64,000 nt of DNA from Paenibacillus sabinae T27 (GTDB lineage Bacteria; Bacillota; Bacilli; Paenibacillales; Paenibacillaceae), in NCBI RefSeq assembly GCF_000612505.1, contig NZ_CP004078.1, forward strand, positions 2,643,252-2,707,251, written 5' to 3'. Each line of letters begins with the position of its first letter. Within the stretch, counting starts at the first letter, position 1. Positions 8,763 through 17,272 of the stretch are shown here, in pieces. A model generated the notes under the pieces. That model ran no database searches, was not told where the DNA came from, and was given only the letters and a program-made list of their open reading frames with translations. A program made the position numbers and the translations under genes.

Positions 8763-9596
8763 ATGCATGACAGTCCTACGGATGATCATAAACCCGATAC
8801 GCCGGTAACCTCCTCCGTCAGCGAAGAACTGTGGAATGAGGATACATACAGCGCTTGGACAAGCAGATTCGGTCCGCCTCAAGAAGCCGCGGTCAAGCTG
8901 CACAATAATCCGGCCGCCAAGCTTCAGCCCATACTGGCCCATTTTGGAGAAGTAAGCGGCAAGAAAATAATGAACCTGATGGGATCGAACGGGGTAAAGG
9001 CGGTGGCTCTTGGCCTGCTCGGCGCGGAGGTGTCGGTCGCCGACTTCTCCGAAGGCAATGCGCGTTATGCGTCCGAGCTGGCGGAAGCGGCGGGAGTCCG
9101 GCTGAAATATATCGTATCCGATGTCTTGCATCTGCCGCAGAACATTTCGCGGGAAGCTTATGACATTGTCTTTGCGGAGCAGGGGATTGTCCATTATTTT
9201 ACTGACCTGAAGCCTTTCATGGACACGGCATATTCGCTGCTGGCTCCGGGCGGAACGTTTATTTTGCGGGATTTCCATCCCGTATCTACCAAGCTGATCT
9301 CCTCCAAAGGCTCAACGGCCAAAGTTCGGAAGCATAAAGTAAGCGGAGATTACTTCGATACAACGCTTGAGGAAAAGCGGGTGTCGTATGCCAAATATTC
9401 GCCGGAAGACGGGACAAGCGGGGTACAGGCGGACGTCGTATACTGGCGCAAATGGACGCTCGGAGAGATTGTGACCGCTGCAGCTGACAGCGGATTCCGG
9501 ATCAGGAAGCTGATCGAAGAGCCGAATTTGTCCTCGGATGTGTTCGACAAGGGCATCCCGAAGACGTTTGTACTGGTTGCAGAGAAGCCGATGTGA
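8763..9596 (+). CDS. Class I SAM-dependent methyltransferase
   Basis: 277 residues. The SAM-binding region reads NLMGSNGVKAVALGLLGAEVSVADFSEGN, a slightly divergent GxGxG motif I (GSNG) followed by the acidic end of beta-2 (VADFS). The post-motif region IVFAEQGIVHYFTDL and a LLAPGGTFILRDFHP segment match motifs II/III of Methyltransf_25/11-type enzymes. The substrate cannot be inferred. The ATG at 8763 follows AAAGGAG by 11 nt. It is followed by a good terminator. Confidence 0.8.
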   Translation: MHDSPTDDHKPDTPVTSSVSEELWNEDTYSAWTSRFGPPQEAAVKLHNNPAAKLQPILAHFGEVSGKKIMNLMGSNGVKAVALGLLGAEVSVADFSEGNARYASELAEAAGVRLKYIVSDVLHLPQNISREAYDIVFAEQGIVHYFTDLKPFMDTAYSLLAPGGTFILRDFHPVSTKLISSKGSTAKVRKHKVSGDYFDTTLEEKRVSYAKYSPEDGTSGVQADVVYWRKWTLGEIVTAAADSGFRIRKLIEEPNLSSDVFDKGIPKTFVLVAEKPM

Positions 9597-9613
9597 TCCC
9601 GATCTCTAAGTGT

Positions 9614-9652
9614 AAAAAAAGTGCCGGGTAACTGCTGCCCTGGCACTTTTTT
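9614..9652. terminator. Rho-independent terminator
   Basis: AAAAAGTGCC-GGG and CCC-TGGCACTTTTTT form a strong stem with A-rich and T-rich flanks, so it can serve either strand. It follows the methyltransferase; the - strand LysR gene also ends toward it. Confidence 0.85.
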
Positions 9653-9769
9653 GTCTTTCTGTCATTTCATCACTTCTTACGCATAAACAAGGACGGCTTA
9701 AATTCATCGCTCTCAAGGCTGTCTTTACTGAAATGATAAAGCTCCATAAAAATATGAACCTCCCGTATT

Positions 9770-10657
9770 CTAAGAAATAGACTCCAGACTGTCTGCAAAA
9801 GCCTGCTGTATTTCCGTCAGGGCGTGGCCCTTTCGCCAGGCCAGATAGAAACCCCCGCGCTCTGGCATGATCCCCGGAAGCTGCCGATACCCCAAGCTCC
9901 CCGACTCCAGCTCCGCAGCTATGCCGATTTTGGAAAAAACAGCGACCGCATGGCCTTGAACGACTGATCTTTTGACGGCCTCAGAGCTTTGCAGCTCCAT
10001 CTTGTTCCATAAGTGCAGGCCGTTCAATTCGGCCCAGCTGTCGGCGAATTCCCGCAGACGGCTGCCTTGGGCATGCTGAATCCAGGGTTCCCGGGCAATT
10101 TCATCCGGTGCGAGATCATCCTTGTATATAAAAGGGTGACCTGAAGGAAAGATAAGGACAGCTTCATCGTCAGCGATCTTTTTCAAATGTAAAGATTCAT
10201 CCGCCTGCCCGCTGCTGTGCAGAACGCCTAGACCGAGCTCGCGGCTTCGCAGTCGTTCGCGCAGACCGGATTCACCGGCTTCCGATACGCTGATTTCGAT
10301 TTCCGGATAATGCCGCACCAGTCCGGCCAATACAGCTGGCAGCAAATAAGCCGCCGGGACCTGCGAAGCACCGATGTCCAGCTTGACCTTTGAGCGGGAA
10401 ACGGTCTGTTTGACGCTTCGTTCGGCCTCCGATGCCAGCGCGACAATACGGACGGCATAGGGATGCAGCGCAAGTCCGGCTTCGGTCAGCAGCACCCGGC
10501 CGCTCCGGCTTTGGAACAGCGGGGTACCTAGCTCACTCTCCAGCGATTTCATATGAAACGACACTGTCGGCTGCTTGAGCCCAAGCTCGGCGGCGACGTC
10601 GGTAACTTTTTTATGTTTTTCAATAAGAACGACAATTTGCAATTTTAAAATATTCAT
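9770..10657 (-). CDS. LysR-family transcriptional regulator
   Basis: 295 residues, the standard LTTR length. The N-terminal winged helix-turn-helix spans residues ~1-60 (VTDVAAELGLKQPTVSFHMKSLESELGTPLF), followed by the periplasmic-binding-protein-like effector domain (~90-290) with SVSEAGESGLRERL and FPSGHPF. Nothing in the sequence fixes the effector. It is divergent from pstS but about 200 bp away, and control of the pst operon is not implied. LTTRs often regulate a divergent neighbour, so this is a weak possibility only. Confidence 0.85.
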   Translation of the reverse strand: MNILKLQIVVLIEKHKKVTDVAAELGLKQPTVSFHMKSLESELGTPLFQSRSGRVLLTEAGLALHPYAVRIVALASEAERSVKQTVSRSKVKLDIGASQVPAAYLLPAVLAGLVRHYPEIEISVSEAGESGLRERLRSRELGLGVLHSSGQADESLHLKKIADDEAVLIFPSGHPFIYKDDLAPDEIAREPWIQHAQGSRLREFADSWAELNGLHLWNKMELQSSEAVKRSVVQGHAVAVFSKIGIAAELESGSLGYRQLPGIMPERGGFYLAWRKGHALTEIQQAFADSLESIS

Positions 10658-10760
10658 GGGATTCCTCCGTATAAACCAGGCTTTTCAACAATTCTCTTCA
10701 TCTATTATAGAATATCTCTATATCGTTATACATATTTTATTTCTTTTTTTATCTTTCCGT

Positions 10761-10800
10761 TTACACAAGTCGGGGGTTTAACTTACGTACAGATTTTACA
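10761..10800 (+). promoter_or_regulatory. Candidate PhoP-box region upstream of pstS
   Basis: TTACAC (10761), TTTAAC (10777), TTACGT (10783) and TTTACA (10795) are clustered on one strand within 40 bp. They resemble the TT(A/T/C)ACA repeats bound by PhoP~P in Bacillus, and they lie about 65 bp upstream of the pstS start. The spacing is not the ideal 11-bp period, so this is a plausible but unproven site. Confidence 0.4.
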
Positions 10801-10863
10801 ATTAATCATGTCAGGGCGAACGAGCCTAAATAAGACACCATTTGTAGGAGGAGACAAACAATA

Positions 10864-11814
10864 ATGCGCTCTAGAAAATCCTGGTTTTTGGCACTTGCAT
10901 TAACTAGCGTTTTGGCACTTTCGGCATGCGGAAATAACGGGGGAAACAATTCGGCCAACGGCGGCAACGCCGGGGCTAGCAGCGCGCCTACAGAAACAAA
11001 CAGCGGCGCAGAACTGAGCGGTTCGATTCTGGCATCCGGTTCCACGGCTCTTCAGCCGCTGGTTGAGCAGGTTGCCGAGAAATTCATGGAGCAGCATGCT
11101 GGCCTGGACATTCAGGTTCAAGGCGGCGGCAGCGGTACAGGCCTCACACAAGTTGCGGAAAAACAAGTCGATATCGGTAACTCCGACGTATTCGCGGAAG
11201 AGAAATTGAAAGATGCGGACGCTGAAAAAGCGAAGGCGCTTGTCGATCATCAAGTGGCAGTTGTTGCGATTGCGGCAGTAACCAATCCGGCTGCAGGCGT
11301 TGACAATCTGACCAAACAGCAGCTGGTTGATATTTTCACCGGCAAAGTCACCAACTGGAAAGAAGTTGGCGGCGCGGATCAAAAAATCCAGATCATCAAC
11401 CGTCCGGCAAGCTCCGGAACACGCGCTACATTCGAGAAGTTTGCACTGGGAACCAAGACGGAAGACCTTCCGGGTTCGATCCAGGAAGATTCCTCGGGTA
11501 CCGTTAAAAAGATCGTAGCCGAAACACCGGGAGCAATCGGATACCTGGCTCTGTCTTACCTCGACGAAACGGTGAAAACATTGAAATACGACAGCGTTGA
11601 CCCTTCCGTGGACAATGTAATCAGCGGTAAATATCCGGTTTGGGCATACGAGCATATGTACACGAACGGCGAACCGACTGAAACAGTTAAAGCATTCCTC
11701 GATTACTTCTTGACCGACGAGGTTCAAAATGGAGATGTAACCGAGCTGGGCTACATTCCGGCCTCGAAGATGCAGGTTTCCCGCGACGTTGCCGGTAACG
11801 TAACAAACAAATAA
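10864..11814 (+). CDS. pstS: Phosphate ABC transporter, phosphate-binding lipoprotein PstS
   Basis: 316 residues. The N terminus is a lipoprotein signal with lipobox LSAC (acylated Cys22), followed by a Gly/Asn/Ser-rich linker. The binding domain shows the PstS phosphate ligand motifs: SGSTALQPLVE, GGGSGTGLTQV, NSDVFAEE and RPASSGTRATFEKF. It captures inorganic phosphate outside the membrane for PstCAB. The ATG has GTAGGAGGAG upstream. First gene of pstSCAB; no phoU is present after pstB. Confidence 0.95.
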   Translation: MRSRKSWFLALALTSVLALSACGNNGGNNSANGGNAGASSAPTETNSGAELSGSILASGSTALQPLVEQVAEKFMEQHAGLDIQVQGGGSGTGLTQVAEKQVDIGNSDVFAEEKLKDADAEKAKALVDHQVAVVAIAAVTNPAAGVDNLTKQQLVDIFTGKVTNWKEVGGADQKIQIINRPASSGTRATFEKFALGTKTEDLPGSIQEDSSGTVKKIVAETPGAIGYLALSYLDETVKTLKYDSVDPSVDNVISGKYPVWAYEHMYTNGEPTETVKAFLDYFLTDEVQNGDVTELGYIPASKMQVSRDVAGNVTNK

Positions 11815-11846
11815 ACCGGCATAAACGATACAATTCTTATAGATTC

Positions 11847-11876
11847 AGAGGCGGAGTTCTTCTGCCTCTCTTTTCA
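11847..11876 (+). terminator. Attenuating hairpin between pstS and pstC
   Basis: AGAGGC at 11847-11852 pairs with GCCTCT at 11864-11869, followed by CTTTT. Such a weak intercistronic hairpin between pstS and pstC would allow more binding protein than permease by partial termination or 3'-end stabilisation. The hairpin is seen; its effect is inferred. Confidence 0.5.
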
Positions 11877-11897
11877 CTTTAAAGAGAAGGGACTTAC

Positions 11898-12818
11898 ATG
11901 ATAGTGCAAAACAACAAAATCGCGCAGAATCACAAGTCGCGTATTGAAAAACATCATATCGAAGACTTCATCGGACGTTCTTATATGTCCTTTTGCGTGC
12001 TTCTACTGATTGTCGCCATTATATCGATGGTGTATTTTGTAATGTCTAAAGGAGTTTCAACGTTTGTCGTCGATAAAGTCAGCATTTCGGATTTCTTTTT
12101 CGGGACGAAGTGGTCACCGGAAGGCAATAATCCATCATTTGGAGCATTGCCATTCATCGCGGGTTCATTTATCACGACGCTCCTGGCTGCGCTGATTGCA
12201 AGTCCCCTTAGCATTTGCGCCGCTCTGTTCATGACCGAAATCGTTCCGGGTTGGGGCAAAAAACTCCTTCAGCCTGTCATCGAGCTGCTGTCAGGTATCC
12301 CTTCTGTCGTTTACGGCTTTGTGGGACTCAGCGTTATTGTTCCCTTTTTGCGGGATGTGTTCCCCGGACAAGGGATCGGCGTAGCCGCCGGCTCGATCGT
12401 GCTGTCTGTTATGATTCTGCCCACGATCACCAGCGTAGCAGTCGATGCGCTGTCCGCGCTTCCACAGAATTTGAAGGAATCCTCCTTTGCTCTTGGAGCG
12501 ACCCGCTGGCAGACTATTAGCGGTGTTATCATTCCAACCACGCTGCCTGCCATTCTGACCGGCGTCGTACTTGGCATGGCCCGCGCTTTCGGCGAGGCGC
12601 TTGCGGTCCAAATGGTCATCGGAAACGCGCCGTTTATACCGAAATCGCTGTTTGAGTCGGCATCAACGCTCACGAGCGTCATCACATTGGGGATGGGTAA
12701 TACTACAATGGGATCGCCGCAGAACAATTCGCTTTGGAGCATGGCGCTGGTACTCATGCTGATGACCTTCTTGTTCGTCTTCATTGTCCGCCTGCTGGAA
12801 AAAAGGAGGGCAATCTAA
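11898..12818 (+). CDS. pstC: Phosphate ABC transporter permease PstC
   Basis: 306 residues with about six TM helices. The EAA-like cytoplasmic loop (ESSFALGATRWQTISGVIIPTTLP) contacts the ATPase, and ELLSGIPSVVYGFVGL is the conserved PstC signature. The first TM begins at residue ~32 after a polar N terminus. Start ATG at 11898 with AGAAGGGA upstream. Its TAA (12816-12818) overlaps the pstA ATG by one base, showing translational coupling. Confidence 0.95.
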   Translation: MIVQNNKIAQNHKSRIEKHHIEDFIGRSYMSFCVLLLIVAIISMVYFVMSKGVSTFVVDKVSISDFFFGTKWSPEGNNPSFGALPFIAGSFITTLLAALIASPLSICAALFMTEIVPGWGKKLLQPVIELLSGIPSVVYGFVGLSVIVPFLRDVFPGQGIGVAAGSIVLSVMILPTITSVAVDALSALPQNLKESSFALGATRWQTISGVIIPTTLPAILTGVVLGMARAFGEALAVQMVIGNAPFIPKSLFESASTLTSVITLGMGNTTMGSPQNNSLWSMALVLMLMTFLFVFIVRLLEKRRAI

Positions 12819-13714
12819 TGAAAGCAAGAACGAAGGACAAAATTGCTACTGCAGTCATTGTAACCCTTGCTCTCTTGATTGTAGCCGTCCTGGCCGGTCT
12901 GCTCGGTTACATTTTGTTTAGAGGCTTAAACCATATCAGCTGGGACTTTCTGACGTCGGCTCCAAGAAAAATCCGTGCCGGCGGAGGCATCGGCCCGCAG
13001 CTGTTCAACTCGCTGTTCCTGCTTGTCCTGACGCTGCTGATTACCGTTCCGCTTGGGCTTGGAGCAGGCATTTTCATGGCCGAGTATGCTCGTCCCGGAA
13101 GAATTACAGCATTTATCCGTCTGATCGTTGAAGTCTTGTCTTCCTTCCCGTCGATTGTCGTCGGATTGTTCGGTCTGCTGCTCATCGTCAATATATTCGG
13201 TCTTGGCTTCTCCCTAGTATCGGGAGCGCTGGCCCTTACCGTATTCAATCTTCCGCTGATGGTACGGATCACCGAGCAGGCGTTCCGCAGCGTTCCCGCT
13301 CAGCAGAAAGAAGCCGGATTCGCGCTCGGGCTCTCCAAATGGAAAATCGTTACCACCGTCCTGTTCCCGGTGGCGCTACCCGCGATAATAACCGGAACGA
13401 TTCTGTCCGCAGGCCGGGTATTCGGTGAAGCCGCCGCCCTGATGTTCACGGCGGGCATGAGCAGCCCGCGGTTGAATTTTAACGACTGGAATCCGCTGAG
13501 CCCGTCTTCGCCGCTGAACCCGTTCCGCCCGGCCGAGACGCTGGCTGTACACATTTGGAAGGTCAACAGCGAAGGTCTTGCGCCTGATGCGGTACAGATT
13601 GCCGCTGGAGCGTCTGCCGTCCTGGTCATTACGGTACTGATCTTTAATCTGGTCGCCCGCTACATGGGCCGATTGATCTACCGGAAGCTAACCGCATCGC
13701 GAAGAATGAATTAG
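12818..13714 (+). CDS. pstA: Phosphate ABC transporter permease PstA
   Basis: 298 residues, six TM helices, with the EAA loop [21 protein letters not shown] and the family segment [16 protein letters not shown]. It pairs with PstC to form the phosphate channel. The frame is open upstream, but the ATG at 12818 has AGGAGG at 12804-12809 and starts [13 protein letters not shown], directly before the first TM. It is therefore chosen over an in-frame ATG at 12734 that lies inside pstC. Confidence 0.95.
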   Translation: MKARTKDKIATAVIVTLALLIVAVLAGLLGYILFRGLNHISWDFLTSAPRKIRAGGGIGPQLFNSLFLLVLTLLITVPLGLGAGIFMAEYARPGRITAFIRLIVEVLSSFPSIVVGLFGLLLIVNIFGLGFSLVSGALALTVFNLPLMVRITEQAFRSVPAQQKEAGFALGLSKWKIVTTVLFPVALPAIITGTILSAGRVFGEAAALMFTAGMSSPRLNFNDWNPLSPSSPLNPFRPAETLAVHIWKVNSEGLAPDAVQIAAGASAVLVITVLIFNLVARYMGRLIYRKLTASRRMN

Positions 13715-13731
13715 AGTGGAGGAGTATTAAC

Positions 13732-14532
13732 ATGGAAGCAACACTTACGGCACCGCATGTTTTACAGGAATCGAAGGTAGAGAAGAATTTCCGCACCGAA
13801 AATTTAAGCATTTTCTACGGCACGTACGAAGCCGTCAAAGGCATCAGCCTGCCTTTCCCGGAGAAGTCGGTTACGGCGCTGATCGGCCCTTCGGGCTGCG
13901 GTAAATCGACCTTTCTCCGGTCGCTCAACCGGATGAACGATGAAATTTCCGGGTCGACAACCAAAGGCAGCATTTGGATCGACGGGGTGGATATTAACGC
14001 CTCTGGCACCGATGTCATCAAGCTGCGCCAGAAAATCGGCATGGTCTGGCAGAAGCCGAATCCGTTTTACAAATCGATCTACGACAACATCGCTTTCGGA
14101 CCGAGATATCACGGGGTGAAGGGTAAGAAAGCGCTCGACGAAATTGTCGAGAGCAGTCTCCGGCGCGCAGCGTTGTGGGACGAGGTTAAGGACCGTCTGA
14201 AGGATTCCGCTCTTGCGCTCTCCGGCGGCCAGCAGCAGCGTCTCTGTATTGCTCGGGCACTGTCGGTCAATCCGCGAATTCTTCTGCTGGACGAACCCGC
14301 ATCGGCGCTTGACCCGGTTTCCACCGGCAAGATTGAAGAGCTGATCAAGGAACTGAAAGAGGAGCTGCGCATCGTTATTGTTACCCACAACATGCAGCAG
14401 GCGGCGCGGATCTCGGATTATACGGCATACTTTTATCTCGGTCAGTTGATTGAATACGGGCTGACGGAGAAGGTATTCACCAATCCGGATAATTCGATGA
14501 CCCAGGAATATATCATGGGCCGTTTTGGCTGA
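13732..14532 (+). CDS. pstB: Phosphate ABC transporter ATP-binding protein PstB
   Basis: 266 residues. Walker A is GPSGCGKST, the Q-loop lies in [10 protein letters not shown], the ABC signature is LSGGQQQR, Walker B is [13 protein letters not shown], and the switch His is in [28 protein letters not shown] is typical of PstB. It powers phosphate import with PstC and PstA. The ATG at 13732 follows GGAGGAG. It is the last gene of the operon. Confidence 0.96.
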   Translation: MEATLTAPHVLQESKVEKNFRTENLSIFYGTYEAVKGISLPFPEKSVTALIGPSGCGKSTFLRSLNRMNDEISGSTTKGSIWIDGVDINASGTDVIKLRQKIGMVWQKPNPFYKSIYDNIAFGPRYHGVKGKKALDEIVESSLRRAALWDEVKDRLKDSALALSGGQQQRLCIARALSVNPRILLLDEPASALDPVSTGKIEELIKELKEELRIVIVTHNMQQAARISDYTAYFYLGQLIEYGLTEKVFTNPDNSMTQEYIMGRFG

Positions 14533-14587
14533 GTTCACACTTGTAAGATTCATACTCCTGACTGTTCAGGTCACCCGCCGGGGTCAA

Positions 14588-14625
14588 CCGCTTCTGGTTA
14601 AGAAGAGGGGATTCCGGTTTTTTGC
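14588..14625 (+). terminator. Possible terminator after pstB
   Basis: AACCG-CTTCT can pair with AGAAG and, across a bulge, CGGTT, followed by TTTT. The stem is interrupted, so this is only a tentative end for the pst transcript. Confidence 0.35.
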
Positions 14626-14665
14626 GTTCAGCGAAAATTAATCTCCTCGAAAGGATAAATAGGGA

Positions 14666-14713
14666 TTGAAAAACTAATACCATTAGTTTATATTATAACT
14701 AATAAGATTAGTT
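14666..14713 (+). promoter_or_regulatory. Promoter with two perfect dyad operators for the MBL-TetR operon
   Basis: TTGAAA at 14666-14671 and TATATT at 14689-14694, 17 bp apart, make a good sigma-A promoter. Dyad 1 is AAACTAAT-acc-ATTAGTTT (14671-14689) and fills the -35/-10 spacer. Dyad 2 is AACTAAT-aag-ATTAGTT (14697-14713), just past the -10. Both have the same half-site ACTAAT and the same 3-bp spacer. The second gene downstream encodes a TetR-type repressor, so these are very probably its autoregulatory operators. Confidence 0.75.
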
Positions 14714-14726
14714 TGGAGGGAAGACA

Positions 14727-15452
14727 ATGAGAATTACGCGTGATAGCTGGATGCTTCAACTGACTTGGATGCCGCGCCTGTTTCCGGTAAACTGTTATCT
14801 TGTGGAGGAAGACAAAGACCTTACCCTGATTGATGCGGGAATGCCTTTCAGCCTGAACGGCATTCTAAGCACCGTCCAATCACTCGGAAAGCCGCTTGCC
14901 CGGATTGTGCTGACTCATGCGCACGGCGACCACGTCGGCGCGCTCGATGCTTTGAAGAAACAGCTGCCCGAAGCCGAGCTGTATATTTCGGAGAGAGACT
15001 CGGCGCTGCTGCGCGGCGACAGCTCGCTGCGTCCGGGCGAACCGCCAACGCCTATTCGCGGTGCGGTTCCCAAGAACATCACCAGTGTTCCCGATCATTT
15101 GCTTCACGATGGCGACCAGATCGGTTCGCTGACAGCCATTCTCACACCGGGACATACACCGGGGTCGATGTCTTTCCTCGACCGGCGGAGCGGTACGGTG
15201 TTCGCGGGCGATGCGTTTCAGACCTTTCGCGGGACAGCGGTATCCGGTACAGTCATTCCTTTGTTCCCGTTTCCGGCCATGGCCACCTGGAACAAAGAAG
15301 CCGCATTGGAGAGCGCCATTAAAATCGCGCAGCTGAAACCTTCGCTTCTGGCGGTAGGGCACGGGAACTTGTTGAAGCAGCCCGGTGAACGGTTAAGCGC
15401 AGCGATTGCGAAGGCTGAAGCGGAACTTAAACCACAAGGTCTCATTTCCTAA
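14727..15452 (+). CDS. Metallo-beta-lactamase-fold hydrolase
   Basis: 241 residues. The metal-binding motif THAHGDHVG, the Asp in DAG, a second-shell His in TPGHTPGSMSFLD and FAGDAF identify a glyoxalase II/MBL-fold hydrolase with an intact dinuclear zinc site. The substrate is unknown; hits of this subgroup are mostly unspecific hydrolases. The ATG at 14727 follows GGAGGG. It is the first gene of a probable operon with a TetR regulator 27 bp downstream, suggesting response to a small molecule that the hydrolase may act on. Confidence 0.85.
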   Translation: MRITRDSWMLQLTWMPRLFPVNCYLVEEDKDLTLIDAGMPFSLNGILSTVQSLGKPLARIVLTHAHGDHVGALDALKKQLPEAELYISERDSALLRGDSSLRPGEPPTPIRGAVPKNITSVPDHLLHDGDQIGSLTAILTPGHTPGSMSFLDRRSGTVFAGDAFQTFRGTAVSGTVIPLFPFPAMATWNKEAALESAIKIAQLKPSLLAVGHGNLLKQPGERLSAAIAKAEAELKPQGLIS

Positions 15453-15479
15453 TTTCATAACAGAAACGGAGGATAAGTC

Positions 15480-16052
15480 ATGTCGCCAAGAGCGGGACTT
15501 GGTCGCGGCAAAATAGTAACGGCGGCCGCGCAAATTGCCGACGAGCATGGAATGGAAGGGGTGACGCTGGCGGCTCTTGCCGCCAAGCTGGGCGTTCGCC
15601 CCCCTTCATTGTATAATCACATTAACGGACAGGCCGGTCTAAGGACCCTGCTTGCAGTACACGGAGTGAAACTGCTTTATGAGGCCCTGGCTTCCGCGTC
15701 GCTTGGTTTAAGCGGCAATGAGGCGGTGCTGGCCATGGGAAAAGGCTACGCCGAATTTGCCAAGCAGCATCCGGGATTGTATGAGGTGACTCTGCAAGCC
15801 CCGGATGAGGAGCATGCGGAGCTTATTGAGGAAGGGGAGCGTTTACTGAATCTGATTATGGCTGTTCTGAAACCTTATCAATTGGGGCCGGATGGTGAAC
15901 TGCATGCGGTAAGAGGGCTCCGCAGCATTTTGCACGGGTTCGCATCGCTGGAGCAAAAGGGAGGCTTCGGGATTCCGCTTGACGTTAGCGAAAGCCTGTC
16001 AGCGACCCTTAGCGCTTTCCTGGCAGGGATTGACCGGTTCCGGGAACATTGA
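15480..16052 (+). CDS. TetR/AcrR-family transcriptional regulator (WHG-type C-terminal domain)
   Basis: 190 residues. The N-terminal HTH covers ~8-55 (KIVTAAAQIADEHGMEGVTLAALAAKLGVRPPSLYNHI). The C-terminal region with the KGYAEFAKQHPGLYEV and RGLRSILHGFASLE segments matches the TetR_C_33/WHG ligand-binding domain. The gene follows the metallo-hydrolase and almost certainly represses the promoter at 14666-14694 through the two ACTAAT dyads. The ligand is unknown. Confidence 0.88.
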   Translation: MSPRAGLGRGKIVTAAAQIADEHGMEGVTLAALAAKLGVRPPSLYNHINGQAGLRTLLAVHGVKLLYEALASASLGLSGNEAVLAMGKGYAEFAKQHPGLYEVTLQAPDEEHAELIEEGERLLNLIMAVLKPYQLGPDGELHAVRGLRSILHGFASLEQKGGFGIPLDVSESLSATLSAFLAGIDRFREH

Positions 16053-16079
16053 AAGCCGATGAAGGAGGAGAAATGCAGC

Positions 16080-16763
16080 ATGGTATTTGAAGCAGCACCG
16101 GCGTCCTTTACTTTTGAAGATGCCGCGAAACTTGTGTCACAAATCGGGATTCTGCCGCTTGCGCCGCTTATCCCGGATCACCCTTCGCTCAAGAGTCTTA
16201 CCAAAGAAGAAGATTGGCACACCGATACGGAACTCGATCCATGGAAGTGGCGTGTACGGTTTCCGGCAGAGGGTCTGGCAGCGTACGGGAAGTTTCTGAA
16301 GAAAAAAGCTGTGCTCGTTGACAGAGAATGGTTTCCTTATTTCGCTGCCGTATTGGGAAATGCGCGGACGTTCAGGGAGCGTTATAGCGGCGGTCTGGCC
16401 GGCAGGGAGGCGCACGTTATTCTGGAGATCATAGAGGATAATGAGGGGATAGAGACGCGTCAGCTTCGGGCGGAGGCTGGGATGAAGGCCAAAGAGAAGA
16501 AGACCGCTTTTGACAACGCCTTGAACGAGCTTCAGGGAAGCTCGGATATAGTCATTTCGGGGGTACAGCAGAGGCTGAACGCCGATGGAGCGAAAAACGG
16601 CTGGAACAGCACCTCATTTGAGACGGCCGGACATTGGATGCGCGGGACCGGAATCGAATCTTTTCCAGGAACAAGGGAGGAAGCCGTTCTTTGGCTGAAG
16701 GCTCGGATGGAACCGGTGTGGACGCAGGACGCGATGGCATGGATTCACAAGTGCTGGGCATAG
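16080..16763 (+). CDS. AlkZ-related winged-helix protein
   Basis: 227 residues, soluble. The pattern ILPLAPLIPDHPSL, then EEDWHT and DPWKWRVRF, and later DREWFPYF, EGIETRQLRAEAG and LNELQGSSDIVISG, resembles the Firmicute group annotated as AlkZ-related (HTH_42-type fold, named after the DNA glycosylase AlkZ). No glycosylase activity has been shown for this branch to my knowledge. The ATG at 16080 lies 9 nt after AAGGAGGAG (16062-16070). The in-frame ATG at 16059 precedes that ribosome binding site and is rejected. It follows tetR closely and is probably in the same operon. Confidence 0.6.
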   Translation: MVFEAAPASFTFEDAAKLVSQIGILPLAPLIPDHPSLKSLTKEEDWHTDTELDPWKWRVRFPAEGLAAYGKFLKKKAVLVDREWFPYFAAVLGNARTFRERYSGGLAGREAHVILEIIEDNEGIETRQLRAEAGMKAKEKKTAFDNALNELQGSSDIVISGVQQRLNADGAKNGWNSTSFETAGHWMRGTGIESFPGTREEAVLWLKARMEPVWTQDAMAWIHKCWA

Positions 16764-16865
16764 CTTCTATGCCCACACAACAAAAAACGGCTGGCTCCGC
16801 ACCTCTCAAAAGAGGATCGGGACTGGCCGCAAGCGCTTTCTATTGGTTTTTTAAAAGAATTTCCG

Positions 16866-17045
16866 TCAATCGAACATCGGGAGAATAAAGGCAACCAGGA
16901 AATAGAGAAAACCCAGGAAGAGCATGACGTAAGCGGTGTACTTGATAGCGTTAGCCGCATCGATGCGCTTGTCATACAACGGCTCGCCATCATGATCTTC
17001 CTCTTCAATCCGCTCAGACTCGTTGGAGTACGGATCTTTCATCAT
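16866..17045 (-). CDS. Small single-pass membrane protein of unknown function
   Basis: 59 residues. The N-terminal half is acidic and polar (MMKDPYSNESERIEEEDHDGEP). Residues ~36-57 form one hydrophobic helix (YTAYVMLFLGFLYFLVAFIL). On the - strand, AAGGAGG lies 7 nt before the ATG at 17045, making this start much better than upstream in-frame alternatives. I recognise no family. Its convergent position with the AlkZ-related gene and a terminator upstream suggest an independent gene. Confidence 0.65.
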   Translation of the reverse strand: MMKDPYSNESERIEEEDHDGEPLYDKRIDAANAIKYTAYVMLFLGFLYFLVAFILPMFD

Positions 17046-17206
17046 TTGAATCGCCTCCTTGGATATTGATTCCCACATTTTTATTGTGACATTTTTGTGA
17101 ACTAAAATCAACATTTTTGTGTCTATAAATTGAACAAAATTTGAAATATGGGTCGCTTAGCTCAGCTTATTGAAGGGAAGGCCCCCCGACCATTATTTAA
17201 TGCAAA

Positions 17207-17245
17207 GACCCCGGGTCTCCAATAGTAGGAGTACCCGGGGTTAAC
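17207..17245 (-). terminator. Terminator after the aminopeptidase pair
   Basis: ACCCCGGGT (17208-17216) and ACCCGGGGT (17233-17241), with flanking TCTCC and GGAG also pairing, make a strong GC stem. It lies just beyond the stop of the second - strand M29 aminopeptidase. The T tract on the - side is modest. Confidence 0.7.
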
Positions 17246-17272
17246 GTCGTTATTATTTGGCTGAAGCTGCCT

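Noticed and set aside
10658..10863. LysR regulation of pstS
   Set aside because: No T-N11-A palindrome stands out between the divergent genes, and pst operons are normally PhoP-controlled.
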